A DNA stretch of 54,654 nucleotides from an uncultured Duncaniella sp. (GTDB taxonomy: Bacteria > Bacteroidota > Bacteroidia > Bacteroidales > Muribaculaceae): NCBI GenBank assembly GCA_910587165.1, contig CAJUKP010000016.1, positions 1-54,654 on the forward strand. The letters are read 5' to 3'. Below are positions 43,788 through 53,332 of the stretch, piece by piece. Numbering within the stretch: position 1 is the first letter of the stretch; the number at the start of each line of letters is the position of its first letter. The notes beneath the pieces are model-generated. The model made no database searches. It was not told the DNA's origin and was given only the letters and a program-made list of their open reading frames with translations. Both the position numbers and the translations under genes were made by a program.

Positions 43788-45938
43788 ATGAAATCCATTA
43801 TCACAGGTGCCGTCCTCACGGCGGCACTCCTAACCAACACAACGGCCATGAATGCCCAGACCTCACGGGAGAACCCGTTTCTCGTAGCCTACGGCACGAC
43901 CTACGAGATCCCACCGTTTGACAAAATCCAGTATTCCGACTACCTCCCCGCCGTGGAGGAGGGAATCGCCCGCCAGAAAGCCGAGATCAAGGCGATAGCC
44001 GAGAATCCCGAGGCTCCCACATTCGCCAACACTATCCTGGCCATGGAAAAATCGGGCGAGCTGCTCACACGCGTCATTCTCGTGTTCTCCTCGCTCAACG
44101 AGACCGACAACACCCCCGAGATGCAGGAGCTCTCGGAGAAGATCTATCCCATGGTATCGGATGCCTCCGACGAGATCTCGATGAACCCCGCCCTCTTCAA
44201 GCGTGTCAAGACCCTCTATGACAACCGCGACAGACTCGGACTCACCGGTCCTGAGAAGAAAGCCGTCGAGGATTCCTACAAGAGCTTCACCCGCAACGGC
44301 GCCCTCCTCTCCGATTCCGACAAGGAGAAGCTCAAGGAGGTGAACAAGAAACTCACCGACCTCTATCTCGCCTTCAACAAAAACCTCCTTGCGTCCACCA
44401 ACGCCTTTGAGCTCATTGTCGACAATGAAGCCGATCTTGCAGGCATCCCCGCCGGCATAGTGGCCACCGCCGCATCCGAGGCCGCCGCCAAAGGCTATAA
44501 TGGCAAATGGCTCTTCACCCTCCATGCCCCCAGCAGGCTTCCGGTGCTCAAATTCGCCGACAGCCGCCAGCTGCGCGAGAAGATGTACAACGGCTACATG
44601 AACCTCGCCTCGACAGCCCCCTACGACAACCGTCCCGTGATCGGTGAGATCGTCAAGAACCGCGCCAAAAAGGCCGCGATCCTCGGCTTCAAGAACTATG
44701 CAGCCTACATGACCGACAACGTGATGGCCAAGACTCCCGAAGCCGCCAACGACCTGCTGCTCCAGATATGGGAGCCGGCCAAGAACAAGGTGACCGAGGA
44801 GGTTGCTGAGATGCAGGCCGTGGCCGACAGCGAAGGCAAGGGTGTGAAAATAGCCCCCTGGGACTATTATTACTACGCCGAGAAGGTGCGCGCCAAGAAA
44901 TATGACCTCGATGAGAATGAGGTGAGCGCCTACTTCCCCATCGACAACGTCCGCAAAGGTATCTTCACTCTCGCCGAGAAACTCTACGGCGTAAAATTCA
45001 CCGAGATGCCCGACGCGCCCAAGTACAATCCCGAGGTGACCGTCTATGACGTGACCGACATCAAGACCGGCGAGCACATCGCTGTGTTCATGACCGACTA
45101 TTTCCCCCGCGCTTCCAAGCGCCAGGGTGCATGGATGAGCGAGTTCAAGGGTTCGTTTGTCGATCCCGACGGCACCGTCGGACGCCCCATCATCTATAAT
45201 GTCGGTAATTTCACCCGTCCTACCGCCGACACTCCCGCGCTCCTCACAATCGACGAGGTGCAGACCATGTTCCACGAGTTCGGCCACGGACTCCACGGTA
45301 TGCTCTCCCGCGCCGCACTCCGCTCACAGAGCGGCACCAATGTCGACCGCGATTTCGTGGAGCTCCCCTCGCAGATCAACGAGCACTGGGCCCTCCACCC
45401 CGAGCTTCTCAAGGACTATGCCTTCCACTACAAGACCGGCGAGCCTATCCCCGCTGAACTTGTCAGAAAACTCGAGGCAGCCTCCACACACAACCAGGGC
45501 TTCATGACCACCGAACTCGCCGGAGCATCCCTCCTCGACCTCGCATGGGGTAGCTACAACCCCGCCGAGAACGAGACCGTGGATGTCGACAGATTCGAGA
45601 AAGAGGTGGCAGCCAAGCTCGGTATGCCGGAACTCATCGCCTACCGTTACCGCTCCCCCTACTTCAAGCACATCTTCGGCAGCGACGGCTACGCATCAGG
45701 CTACTACACCTATCTCTGGGCCGAGGTACTCGACACCGACGGCTTCGAGCTTTTCCAGGAGAAAGGTGTGTTCGATCCCGCCACTGCCAAGTCATTCAAG
45801 GAAAACATCCTCGAGATGGGCGGCAGCCAGGATCCCATGGAGCTCTACGTGAAGTTCCGCGGCCATCGTCCGTCGGTCAACGCCCTCCTGCGCCACCGCG
45901 GACTCAAGCCTCTCGACATCAAAGTGAAGAAAGACTGA
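43788..45938 (+). CDS. dcp: Peptidyl-dipeptidase Dcp, M3 metallopeptidase
   Basis: A 716-residue exported peptidase: signal peptide about 1-24 (ending MNAQ). The zinc site is HEFGHGLH (His496, Glu497, His500), followed by the third ligand region DFVELPSQINEHW. The N-terminal part reads NPFLVAYGTTYEIPPFDKIQ, typical for M3A enzymes of Bacteroidetes. It should remove dipeptides from the C-termini of peptides in the periplasm. Length is normal. It follows the EEP gene by 11 bases, so it is probably the last gene of the rhomboid operon. Confidence 0.94.
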   Translation: MKSIITGAVLTAALLTNTTAMNAQTSRENPFLVAYGTTYEIPPFDKIQYSDYLPAVEEGIARQKAEIKAIAENPEAPTFANTILAMEKSGELLTRVILVFSSLNETDNTPEMQELSEKIYPMVSDASDEISMNPALFKRVKTLYDNRDRLGLTGPEKKAVEDSYKSFTRNGALLSDSDKEKLKEVNKKLTDLYLAFNKNLLASTNAFELIVDNEADLAGIPAGIVATAASEAAAKGYNGKWLFTLHAPSRLPVLKFADSRQLREKMYNGYMNLASTAPYDNRPVIGEIVKNRAKKAAILGFKNYAAYMTDNVMAKTPEAANDLLLQIWEPAKNKVTEEVAEMQAVADSEGKGVKIAPWDYYYYAEKVRAKKYDLDENEVSAYFPIDNVRKGIFTLAEKLYGVKFTEMPDAPKYNPEVTVYDVTDIKTGEHIAVFMTDYFPRASKRQGAWMSEFKGSFVDPDGTVGRPIIYNVGNFTRPTADTPALLTIDEVQTMFHEFGHGLHGMLSRAALRSQSGTNVDRDFVELPSQINEHWALHPELLKDYAFHYKTGEPIPAELVRKLEAASTHNQGFMTTELAGASLLDLAWGSYNPAENETVDVDRFEKEVAAKLGMPELIAYRYRSPYFKHIFGSDGYASGYYTYLWAEVLDTDGFELFQEKGVFDPATAKSFKENILEMGGSQDPMELYVKFRGHRPSVNALLRHRGLKPLDIKVKKD

Positions 45939-45985
45939 TCCGGGCCGGAAACGTATACTTCTATAAGAACGTATATTCCTAATAA

Positions 45986-46289
45986 ATAACATAGGAGGTA
46001 GACACTAATCGGATGTATCTATCTCCTATTTTCATGTTTACCGGCCTCTCACACAACCTCACGTGTCATTTCGCCGTCAGTTCTTAACGCGGGTACAGTT
46101 TTTCCAGTATTCTCCGACGCGCTTCAAGTTCTCTTTTGTGGCTACTCTACGCATAAAGAATTGGGCAACACGCCAATATCCTTTCCGGGTATTACCCATT
46201 GCCATACCTTCCATCATACAATGCCATACTGTTGTAGATTCCTGAGCGGGTACACACTTGTTTCCAATATACTCATATACTGGAAACAA
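45986..46289 (-). pseudogene. Decayed 3' end of a group II intron (maturase C-terminus, domains V-VI)
   Basis: Read on the minus strand, a 70-codon frame contains GNTRKGYWRVAQ, the hallmark of the C-terminus of group II intron reverse transcriptase/maturases, and stops at 46079-46077. After the stop comes GTGTGAGAGGCCGGTAAA (domain V flank) and a domain VI-like hairpin: AATAGGAGATAGATACA and TGTCTACCTCCTAT around TCCGATTAG (about 45990-46033). Nothing upstream of the fragment resembles the reverse transcriptase core. A perfect 15-bp hairpin (46252-46266 with 46281-46295) marks its truncated end. It also may help terminate dcp. Confidence 0.6.
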
Positions 46290-46376
46290 GTGTGTGCCAT
46301 TTATCGGTTTATTTCATGAAGTTATACATCTCGACAAACCGAATAATACATTTATGAAGGTATAACTTATTAAATT

Positions 46377-48071
46377 CTAATCGTATTCATCCTTGGGACT
46401 TTCAGTCTCATAGCCAAAAGTATCGAAATAATCATATCCTTTATCAGGGTTAGAATATTCTTTTCGTGGATTGCGTTTGAGTTTCTCCCAATATTTAAAA
46501 GGTAGATAACGACATCTAATTGTTACTACACCCTCATCAAAGGACAATCCTATTGTCATGCCCGAATCCTCGTTAATAAACCAATCCTCTTGATTATTAA
46601 TTCGTTTAAAATTTTTATTTTGGATGAATTTATCAAAGGATCTCGCGATAATTTCTTCTGTACCTGGTTGAAATTTCGCATAAGATTTAACAGCCCTAAC
46701 TTCTTCTATTCGTGCCCCATAATTATATTGTGTATTAAAAATTCCATTAATAAGATTACAAATCACAATATCCTCGTTAAACCAATAGGTGAGATCAAAT
46801 GTAAGAAATTTATCCTTTAGGCATTGATGCAAAGGAGGTTCCTTGTATGCTAAATATCTCAAATCCCCAAAGGTCGTTTTGGGATTAGTGCCAAAGAATG
46901 TCGTATCCGTAATAGCAGATGTGAAAATTTCCATTTCTTTATTAACATCAAACTTATTGCTGATAATGGATGGCCCCCGAAAGAGTGATATATTAGTAAA
47001 TCTGTCAGGGCTTATTTTTTTTAGGTTCATATCCATTAATGCTAACGTTTTATTGTCTTCTACAATTAACATATCCGGACGTAAAAAAACAGTTTTATTG
47101 TACTCTAATGGAATTATTATATTATCATCAATATCAATGTAACCCGCCAAGCCATTTTTTTCAGCATAATAATATAAGGTATTTATATGATCTGCCGGAG
47201 CCAAACAATCATATTTAGCTCTCATCACAACATGACCCTTCGTGTCCTTCAACCCAAAAAGATCCCCTTCCTTAAATACTATTATACCATTATTGACTTT
47301 AGGCCAACCAGTTTTTGAGAGATCTTCTGATTCCCACTTACCTAATGAACAAACCTCATTCCATTTATTGAGTAATACAATCTCATTATTCTCCTTGAGA
47401 CAGGTAAGATAGCCTTCCTGAAATCCGCCATAAATTTCATTGTGATTATAGGGTAAGGAGTACAATGTACTACCTTTATCGTCTATTACTTCATAATAAT
47501 CGTTATTGGGATTGGAAACTATGGCGCGATGATCTTCAGAAAAATTTGCTAATATATAATCATATCTTGGTTCAATAATTATCTCTCCCTTTCCATTAAT
47601 AAATCCATATCTATCATTTTTACTTAGAAATTCTATGCATCCATTACCAACTCCACCAAGAGCAATTATAGAATCATCAAGTTCCGCTATTGTCTCGCAC
47701 CGTTCATTTATTATGGATATTCCTTTTCCAGGAAGAACTACAAAAGCTATCCCATCAATAAATAAAGATGCACACAAATATGATTCCTTATTAATTGGTT
47801 TTGTGACATTATCAACCGAAAAATAATCATAAAGGCCATTCTCGTTTTTTACACAAAACTTTCCATCGGAAATAAACGATGGCTGACTATAGAATTCGTC
47901 TTTATACAGGATATCTCCTGTTTTTACATCTACAATACTCCATTTGTCAGAATTTACTAATTTTGCTGCTATATAACGCAGGTGTTCATCGTTGGAACTG
48001 CACGAGATTATAACCAAACAAAGAACAGTTAACACAAATGACTTCAAAGTGATTTCCTTATAAAAATTCAT
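46377..48071 (-). CDS. WG-repeat lipoprotein
   Basis: A 564-residue predicted lipoprotein with a lipobox ending at Cys24 (LVIISCSS). Several WG-like repeats are visible: NDRYGFINGKGEIIIEPRYD, DLFGLKDTKGHVVMRAKYD and NGLAGYIDIDDNIIIPLEYN, in the first 330 residues. The C-terminal 200 residues are unrecognised. WG-repeat proteins are frequent in Bacteroidetes, with unknown or adhesive/inhibitory roles. The gene is strikingly AT-rich compared with the core. It follows the HEPN gene by 4 bases on the same strand, so the two are likely cotranscribed. Confidence 0.8.
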   Translation of the reverse strand: MNFYKEITLKSFVLTVLCLVIISCSSNDEHLRYIAAKLVNSDKWSIVDVKTGDILYKDEFYSQPSFISDGKFCVKNENGLYDYFSVDNVTKPINKESYLCASLFIDGIAFVVLPGKGISIINERCETIAELDDSIIALGGVGNGCIEFLSKNDRYGFINGKGEIIIEPRYDYILANFSEDHRAIVSNPNNDYYEVIDDKGSTLYSLPYNHNEIYGGFQEGYLTCLKENNEIVLLNKWNEVCSLGKWESEDLSKTGWPKVNNGIIVFKEGDLFGLKDTKGHVVMRAKYDCLAPADHINTLYYYAEKNGLAGYIDIDDNIIIPLEYNKTVFLRPDMLIVEDNKTLALMDMNLKKISPDRFTNISLFRGPSIISNKFDVNKEMEIFTSAITDTTFFGTNPKTTFGDLRYLAYKEPPLHQCLKDKFLTFDLTYWFNEDIVICNLINGIFNTQYNYGARIEEVRAVKSYAKFQPGTEEIIARSFDKFIQNKNFKRINNQEDWFINEDSGMTIGLSFDEGVVTIRCRYLPFKYWEKLKRNPRKEYSNPDKGYDYFDTFGYETESPKDEYD

Positions 48072-48075
48072 ACTA

Positions 48076-48738
48076 TCATAGTATTAGTTCGTTATTATTA
48101 CTCAGTATTGCATTCTCAGCATTATCCAACTCATCTGCGAACAATTTCACAAATGCTTCAAGACCTTTGTAGCTGTTTATGAAATAATCTGTACCTCCAC
48201 AATTTACAATATGGAACTCGGGATGGCTTGATATCAGATCATTGATTCTGTTCTTACGTTCATCATCCAATGAGCCATGTACCATATAGTTACGTAATTC
48301 GCGAATACTATGATTAATCATTGTGGCCTCTGCCGGAATTACATCCTTATATACCATCCTGAGATAATCATATATGCAGAGTCGATAAGGCTTTTTTGAG
48401 GATCTATTTTGGATATACTCATTCACATAAGGATAAAAAGTATATGCAATATTCATTAGTGATACCTCCCAAAAAGAATAAAGTCCGATAAATATAGATC
48501 GTCTAATTCTTATATTAAGATCCACCAACTCTTGGAGATAATCGTCCAAATGAACTCTCAAGGAGTTTCCTTCATCGTAATCTATCGAGGGATCTGTTAT
48601 TATCCCCTTTAATCTTGACTTGCAGTCACTTTCTTGCTCATTTTGAACGTCCTCCAAAATATGCAACTGTTCAATGAAACCTTGAACTACAAGATCTCTC
48701 TCAGCTTTACATTCTGATCTACCTTTAGCAAATGCCAT
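48076..48738 (-). CDS. Putative HEPN-domain protein
   Basis: A 220-residue all-helical cytoplasmic protein. The HEPN signature R-x4-H is seen as Arg149-NYMV-His154 within IRELRNYMVHGS, followed by a polar segment; the preceding helix has FIGLYSFWEVSLMNIAY, as in the MAE_28990/RiboL-PSP-like HEPN families (xxSxWExxL). Active HEPN proteins are RNases in toxin-antitoxin, abortive-infection and CRISPR systems. Here the partner would be the lipoprotein gene 4 bases downstream and/or the structured RNA just upstream. Very AT-rich; no -7 box at its own start. Family assignment is by motif only. Confidence 0.6.
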   Translation of the reverse strand: MAFAKGRSECKAERDLVVQGFIEQLHILEDVQNEQESDCKSRLKGIITDPSIDYDEGNSLRVHLDDYLQELVDLNIRIRRSIFIGLYSFWEVSLMNIAYTFYPYVNEYIQNRSSKKPYRLCIYDYLRMVYKDVIPAEATMINHSIRELRNYMVHGSLDDERKNRINDLISSHPEFHIVNCGGTDYFINSYKGLEAFVKLFADELDNAENAILSNNNELIL

Positions 48739-48792
48739 TCTCTATATACTGCCATTGGGCCCTCTCGTTGGCATTATTATATTGGTTTATAT

Positions 48793-48830
48793 AAAAAAAG
48801 CGTGAGAGCCAATCGGTTACTCGCTCTCAC
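48793..48830 (-). terminator. Terminator of the candidate RNA upstream of the HEPN gene
   Basis: GTGAGAGC (48802-48809) pairs with GCTCTCAC (48823-48830); the minus-strand transcript then reads TTTTTTT. It is 55 bases before the HEPN start, so either the RNA ends here or readthrough makes the HEPN message. Confidence 0.8.
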
Positions 48831-49107
48831 CCATTGAGGCCCTGGAATTGCCCGATATAGTAGAACGAGCAACTTGTCGCAGAGGCCTCACGCAAATATG
48901 TATAATCATATCGTAGACGCTCTCGCGCCATACGTGTATAATTTTATATACATATCCACATAAGCCATCTACCGTTGCTGCATTCTTGACTATATCAAAT
49001 GAACTTTCCAGGTTTCAATGGGTCAAGAAAGTGCGCCGATAAACGCCTTTTAAAAATGTAACGCACCCGCCCACTCAGCCCTCATTAGGCCTCTGCAGAT
49101 GATATGC
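48793..49107 (-). ncRNA. Candidate structured RNA of about 315 nt, unknown class
   Basis: On the minus strand a -7 box TAATTTTG (49120-49113) is followed by about 315 bases without a usable frame, ending in a strong intrinsic terminator. A long-range stem is visible: GCAGAGGCCT (49096-49087) pairs perfectly with AGGCCTCTGC (48888-48879). Inside are TGGG..GTGCG/CGCAC..CCCA and ATATGTATA/TATACATAT stems. It lacks the GAGGAAAGTCC of RNase P RNA and the tag frame of tmRNA. It resembles an independent ncRNA placed upstream of a HEPN gene, as known for AbiF-type and type III toxin systems; that comparison is inference. Confidence 0.5.
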
Positions 49108-49112
49108 GATTA

Positions 49113-49120
49113 CAAAATTA
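49113..49120 (-). promoter_or_regulatory. -7 box of the candidate RNA
   Basis: TAATTTTG on the minus strand matches TAnnTTTG; the -33 element is weak (TTTTTG only 13 bases upstream). Confidence 0.45.
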
Positions 49121-49227
49121 GCACAATAATTCTCAAAAATTTTACGTTTTTAAATATTTTAACATATTTTTTATCTTATGGAACCATGTCAAGGATTCAC
49201 TAAACACATGGTTCCTCCATTTAAACT

Positions 49228-49430
49228 AATCTTGTAGGACATAAACACTTATCACACGGCTTATACCCTACTCTTCGTATTTACCGACCTATCACACCTC
49301 TGTATGTGCCATTCGGCATACAGCGGATATTAACGCGGATGCAATTTCTCATAGTATTCCATAAGGGTTGAATAATCGCACGATTCAAGTTTTCATTGGA
49401 GCATCCTGAAGTTATCCACGGAATAAATTA
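49228..49430 (-). pseudogene. Second decayed group II intron 3' end
   Basis: On the minus strand a maturase-like tail ending MEYYEKLHPR-stop is followed by CGCTGTATGCCGAATGGCAC, ACATACAGAGGTGTGATAGG and TCGGTAAATA, closely resembling the domain V region of bacterial group II introns. A domain VI-like stem then ends in GTCCTACAAGATT, compare CTCCTACTCGATT at 54613-54601. It aligns over more than 100 bases with the remnant at 46.0-46.2 kb (shared TTTACCGRCCT, CACAC, TTAACGCGG, AGTATTC, TTCAAGTT). Upstream intron parts are absent. Confidence 0.5.
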
Positions 49431-49494
49431 GTCAGGTTCTCCTTGCGCTCCTCTCAGCCTTAGCCGTTGCTTCGGATTATGTACAGGACAAAAA

Positions 49495-49537
49495 TCAAGC
49501 CGTCAGGCTGCCACAGCGGGCAGACCTGACGGCTTTT
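49495..49537 (-). terminator. Terminator of the pectinesterase gene
   Basis: AAGCCGTCAGG (49497-49507) pairs with CCTGACGGCTT (49525-49535), with inner CTGCC/GGCAG. On the minus strand TTGATTTTTG follows. Confidence 0.72.
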
Positions 49538-49562
49538 ATCATGCCTGTATTCTACAGGGATA

Positions 49563-52500
49563 TCAGAATCTCACCACTTTGGATGTCACGGTCTTGCCGT
49601 TGCGAAGAGTGTCGACCTTGACGAGCACTCCCTTGGCCGAGGAGGCCACACGCACACCCTGGATGTTGTAGTAGACGGTGGATACAACCTCGCTTCCGGC
49701 CACGACATCGTTGATGCCTGTCGTACCGGCCACCACAGCCTCGCTCAGACCACCCATCTCGTTGGCGGCACGGACTGAATAGATGATATCCGAGTTGTTG
49801 TCCACATTATAGCGCGGCTCGGTGGTGAAGGCTATGACATTGCCGTCGGCACAAACCGCCCAGCATGACGCATAGTCACTGTTGTCCCACACGAGCACAC
49901 CTCCGTCGATACCCACATTGGTGGGAGCGGGAGCGAGTTCGGCTATCGCGGCGGGATCCCAGTCGTCGGAACGGCCCATCACCTTCTCATAGGCGAAACC
50001 TTCGGCCTCTTCCTTGGTGAGCACGGGATTGTTCTTGTGAGTGTTGGCAAAGGTGGTCTTGCGGTGGCTGAGATCAATCACCGAACCTGTGGCCGTCATC
50101 GAGTTGTACTCGGCGAAGCGTCTCGGCCAGCCGCTGCCCATCTCGGCCCAGCCTATGGCTGAAGGCTGCGCGGTCATTTTGGTGTCGATGAAAATGGCCT
50201 GGGGTGAACCCTCGCCCCAAGGACGGCCGAGAGTGAAGGTGCCGTTTGTCTCGGGAGACTCGGCCACGATCTCGCAATCCTTGAACACGTAGCCGTAGCG
50301 GCCTGATGTCGAGGGAACAGCGAGATAGCCGCCCTCGCCCACCATCTGCAGAACCACATCCTTGTAGAACACGTCGCCCTTGCCGCAGAGATAGTCGGTG
50401 CGGCCGCGGAGCACACCACCCTCGAAGTAGAAGCGGCCTCCGTCATTGTTGGAGCAATAGGTGTCCTGATAACCCCAGAGGGTCACGTTCTTGCAGATTG
50501 TCTTATTGCCGTTGTCCTCCAGCGCCTCGCCGCGGCCTGTATTGTCGTTCATGCCGTTCTTGAGGGTGATGTCCTGGATGTAGGTGTTCTCGACCTTCTT
50601 GCTGATGAACAGGGTGGTCACATTGTGGAGACCCTCGATGGGATATGCCACACCCTCGGGTGTGAGATCTTTCATCAGGTTCTTGATCACGGTAGCCTCG
50701 CGGTCCTCACCGATGATGGAGACATTCGAGACATTGAGATATGTGATGGGGCTCGGGAGCGACACACCTGCACTGTTGGTGATATTGTCGGTCTCGCTCC
50801 AAGGAAGATCATGGTTGCCCTTCTTCACGAAGATACGGAAGCGGACATTCTTGTCGCTGCGGGCGTTGGCCTTGGCAATCGCATCCTTGAACGAGCCGTC
50901 GTCAGGCACAACGAAGTCAAATCCGGCCTTGGCCACGGCGGGACGGGTGCGTGTGGCGAAATTGATGGTCACGCTCTCGGCGAGCTTGTTGTCAGTGAGG
51001 TCCATCACACTGTTGGCAGGCAGCTCGAAAGTATAGTCGGTTCCGTAGGCCAGGTTCTTGTAGATGAATATCACAGTCTTGCCTGTCACCTCGGGAGTGA
51101 GTTCGGTCACCGATCCGGCAGCCTTGAGAAGCGCCTTGGCATCGTCGGCCATCTTGACCTTCTCGTCGAAAGTCAGCACGACACGGCCATTGATCGAGGC
51201 CGAGGAGGAGCCGTCAGCGGGCACGAAGCTGAGGAGCACGGGGGCAGTGCCGTCGTCGAGCAGCTTGGCGGTGGCGGTGATATATGTTGCTCCGAGAGCT
51301 ATACCGTCGTTCTCGCTCTCGGTTCCGTCGACGGGCGATTCCTTGTCAGCGATCCAGCGGATATGCACAGCCGGCTGGTTGTTATACTTCGCGGGGAGAG
51401 CGAAGTCATAGTCCTTCCAGTTCTTGGCCCCTTCGATCTCCACAGTGCCGATATTCTCCCATGTCTCTCCATCGAGCGAGGCCTCGACATTCTGACGGGT
51501 ATAGGCATTGTAATTGTAGGCCATCGCGCCTATAACATGAAGGTCGGTGAACGAGGATGCGTTCACGCGTGTCTGCCAGTAATAGTCGCCCAGACCTGTC
51601 GTGCGCCAGTTGACGGCGGCCGGACGCCCCTCGTATGAACCGGAGGCATAGCTCTTGTCGAGCCAGCCTGAAGTAGCACCGGCGGCGTTGCGGAACACGA
51701 GGTTGACGGCATCATTCTCATCGGCGGCAAAGTCGGCCACGCGGCCGTTCGAGCCGTTGCGCCAGAAGTCCCAGCCGACAATGAAGTCGGCGGCCGAGAA
51801 CACACCGGTGATCTCCTTGTCTGAATCCATGTCAAACGAGATCTCGCTTGAGCTCTGGCCATCGCTCCAGTTGGCGAAAGCCATTATCGGGTTGGAAAGC
51901 GCGGTGAGGGTCACCTTGGTGCCGGCCTCATACATATTCTTTCCGTTGACCACCACGGGAGCGGGGGTCACCTGCACCTGATAGGGGTTGGCGCCACCTT
52001 CCACTCCATATACGAGCTCGTATGTGGCGACTTTGTCAAAGTTGGCGGTGAGAGACGCGTCGGAAGTCACTGTGTGGACAAACGAGGTCTCCTCCGACAC
52101 CACCTTGCCGGCGGCATCTGTCCAGTTGACGAAATCATAGCCGAAATTCTTGGCGGCGGTTAGAGTCACCTGTGTGCCCTCGTCGAAAGCTGTTCCGGCG
52201 GGATAGACGGTGATTTTGCCACCCTCCTCGGGATTGGCCGCCACGCTGAGTGTGTAGACATTCACCTCCTGCACCTCACCGTCAACGACACCATAGATAT
52301 TGATGTCGCTCACGCCTATGCGGCGGTCGGTGTCATAGAGATGCAGATCGAGCACAAATCCGCTGCCTGTAGCCAGAGTGGCGGGCACGGCGAGATCAAA
52401 CGATGTGCTAAGTTTCGGATTGTCCTTGTGCTTGTCATCAGCCGCGGTCTTGTTGTTGCGCTGCGGTTTGATACCGGTCTCGAGGGTCTCTGTCACACCC

Positions 52501-52910
52501 TCGTCGTTTCTGACGGTCACGTCGATCAGGCCACCGTCAGTGCCGAAGCGGCGCACCTTGGCGGTGACGCGTGTCGGGGTGAAGGTGACACCCTTTTTGG
52601 GCACAACACGCCATTCGAGATGGCCATCCTTGGTGTCGCCGATATAGAACTTCAGATAAGTCTCCGTGGGCTCGCTGCCGGTCTTCTCCGGGCCCTCGCA
52701 CACAAAATGGTTTGAGAACGAGAAGGGCGTCATGCCGATGGCTCCGGCGGGAGTGACTGTCGGGGCCTCATCTTTCTCGGCACCCGTGGTGGTGAAATTC
52801 CAGTGGAGCGTGGCTTCGGCTTTCTCAAACTTCCCCTCCTGGGCACGGGCGGAAGTGAAGCCTGCGAGACACAGCACCGCAAGAATCACATTAAAAAGTT
52901 TTGTTTTCAT
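49563..52910 (-). CDS. Secreted multidomain pectinesterase with C-terminal sorting tail
   Basis: A 1,115-residue secreted protein. Signal peptide about 1-23. Two InlB_B/Listeria-type repeats (about 235-290 and 300-370: VNWTDAAGK, FANWSDGQ), a carbohydrate-binding-like region, and a Big_5/SbsA-type Ig domain (about 555-650, LLSFVPADGSS then FDEKV) precede a CE8 pectin methylesterase domain. The catalytic set is complete: Gln815-Asp816 in WGYQDT, Asp839 in GRTDYLCG, and Arg896 in LGRPW. The last about 50 residues (VYYNIQGVRV then GKTVTSKVVRF) form a type IX-like tail. It should de-esterify pectin at the cell surface. Confidence 0.9.
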   Translation of the reverse strand: MKTKLFNVILAVLCLAGFTSARAQEGKFEKAEATLHWNFTTTGAEKDEAPTVTPAGAIGMTPFSFSNHFVCEGPEKTGSEPTETYLKFYIGDTKDGHLEWRVVPKKGVTFTPTRVTAKVRRFGTDGGLIDVTVRNDEGVTETLETGIKPQRNNKTAADDKHKDNPKLSTSFDLAVPATLATGSGFVLDLHLYDTDRRIGVSDINIYGVVDGEVQEVNVYTLSVAANPEEGGKITVYPAGTAFDEGTQVTLTAAKNFGYDFVNWTDAAGKVVSEETSFVHTVTSDASLTANFDKVATYELVYGVEGGANPYQVQVTPAPVVVNGKNMYEAGTKVTLTALSNPIMAFANWSDGQSSSEISFDMDSDKEITGVFSAADFIVGWDFWRNGSNGRVADFAADENDAVNLVFRNAAGATSGWLDKSYASGSYEGRPAAVNWRTTGLGDYYWQTRVNASSFTDLHVIGAMAYNYNAYTRQNVEASLDGETWENIGTVEIEGAKNWKDYDFALPAKYNNQPAVHIRWIADKESPVDGTESENDGIALGATYITATAKLLDDGTAPVLLSFVPADGSSSASINGRVVLTFDEKVKMADDAKALLKAAGSVTELTPEVTGKTVIFIYKNLAYGTDYTFELPANSVMDLTDNKLAESVTINFATRTRPAVAKAGFDFVVPDDGSFKDAIAKANARSDKNVRFRIFVKKGNHDLPWSETDNITNSAGVSLPSPITYLNVSNVSIIGEDREATVIKNLMKDLTPEGVAYPIEGLHNVTTLFISKKVENTYIQDITLKNGMNDNTGRGEALEDNGNKTICKNVTLWGYQDTYCSNNDGGRFYFEGGVLRGRTDYLCGKGDVFYKDVVLQMVGEGGYLAVPSTSGRYGYVFKDCEIVAESPETNGTFTLGRPWGEGSPQAIFIDTKMTAQPSAIGWAEMGSGWPRRFAEYNSMTATGSVIDLSHRKTTFANTHKNNPVLTKEEAEGFAYEKVMGRSDDWDPAAIAELAPAPTNVGIDGGVLVWDNSDYASCWAVCADGNVIAFTTEPRYNVDNNSDIIYSVRAANEMGGLSEAVVAGTTGINDVVAGSEVVSTVYYNIQGVRVASSAKGVLVKVDTLRNGKTVTSKVVRF

Positions 52911-52984
52911 GAATTGGGATAAATAAGAATTGGTATTAGTTTTTTTGATTTGGCGTAAGTCTGCATTTTCAGTGTTCCCGGCTG

Positions 52985-53053
52985 CAAAGATAGTGATTAT
53001 TCGGCAGATAAGTATAAGGGACTATGTGAAAATACCTTTACACTGCAAAGTTA
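52985..53053 (-). promoter_or_regulatory. Two -7 boxes upstream of the pectinesterase gene
   Basis: On the minus strand TATCTTTG (52992-52985) lies 75 bases before the ATG, and TAACTTTG (53053-53046) further upstream. Both match TAnnTTTG; which is used is unknown. Confidence 0.55.
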
Positions 53054-53118
53054 GCACCTCCCCGCCCCCCTTCCGGTGCGATAACGCCGTCTTTACCCAT
53101 AAAAAAATCCACCGGACC

Positions 53119-53172
53119 CGACTGAAGGGTACAGAAGAAAATAAGAACAGAAGAAACAGAGATTTTTTTGAT
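53119..53172 (+). repeat. Family B left arm fragment
   Basis: GACTGAAGGGTACAGAAG, AACAGAAGAAACAGAG and ATTTTTTTG follow the order of a family B left arm. There is no right arm; it joins directly to a damaged family A copy. Confidence 0.6.
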
Positions 53173-53273
53173 TGGCCCAGCCGGGGCATTGCAACGGCAG
53201 GAAGTCATGGCATCGGGACAGTGGGTGTCCTGCCGGACGTCACCCCCTCCAACCGCATAGCCACTACGTGGCA
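53173..53273. repeat. Family A repeat, internally deleted (copy 6)
   Basis: About 101 bp. The left end TGGCCCAGCCGGGGCATTGC plus AACGGCAGG corresponds to the family A left arm, and the right end ATAGCCACTACGTGGCA to its right arm. The REP-like hairpins and central palindrome are missing or replaced. Confidence 0.6.
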
Positions 53274-53332
53274 GTCTACAACACACGGCATGGACGCCAT
53301 ACACATTGGAAACGCAATGTCCCCTCGAACTA

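Noticed and set aside
43863..45296. 477-codon open frame antisense to dcp
   Set aside because: Shadow produced by GC-rich codons; the plus strand encodes a complete M3 peptidase with its zinc site.
48793..49107. The candidate RNA as RNase P RNA or tmRNA
   Set aside because: The GAGGAAAGTCC core of RNase P RNA and a tmRNA tag frame or tRNA-like ends are missing. 6S RNA was not excluded.
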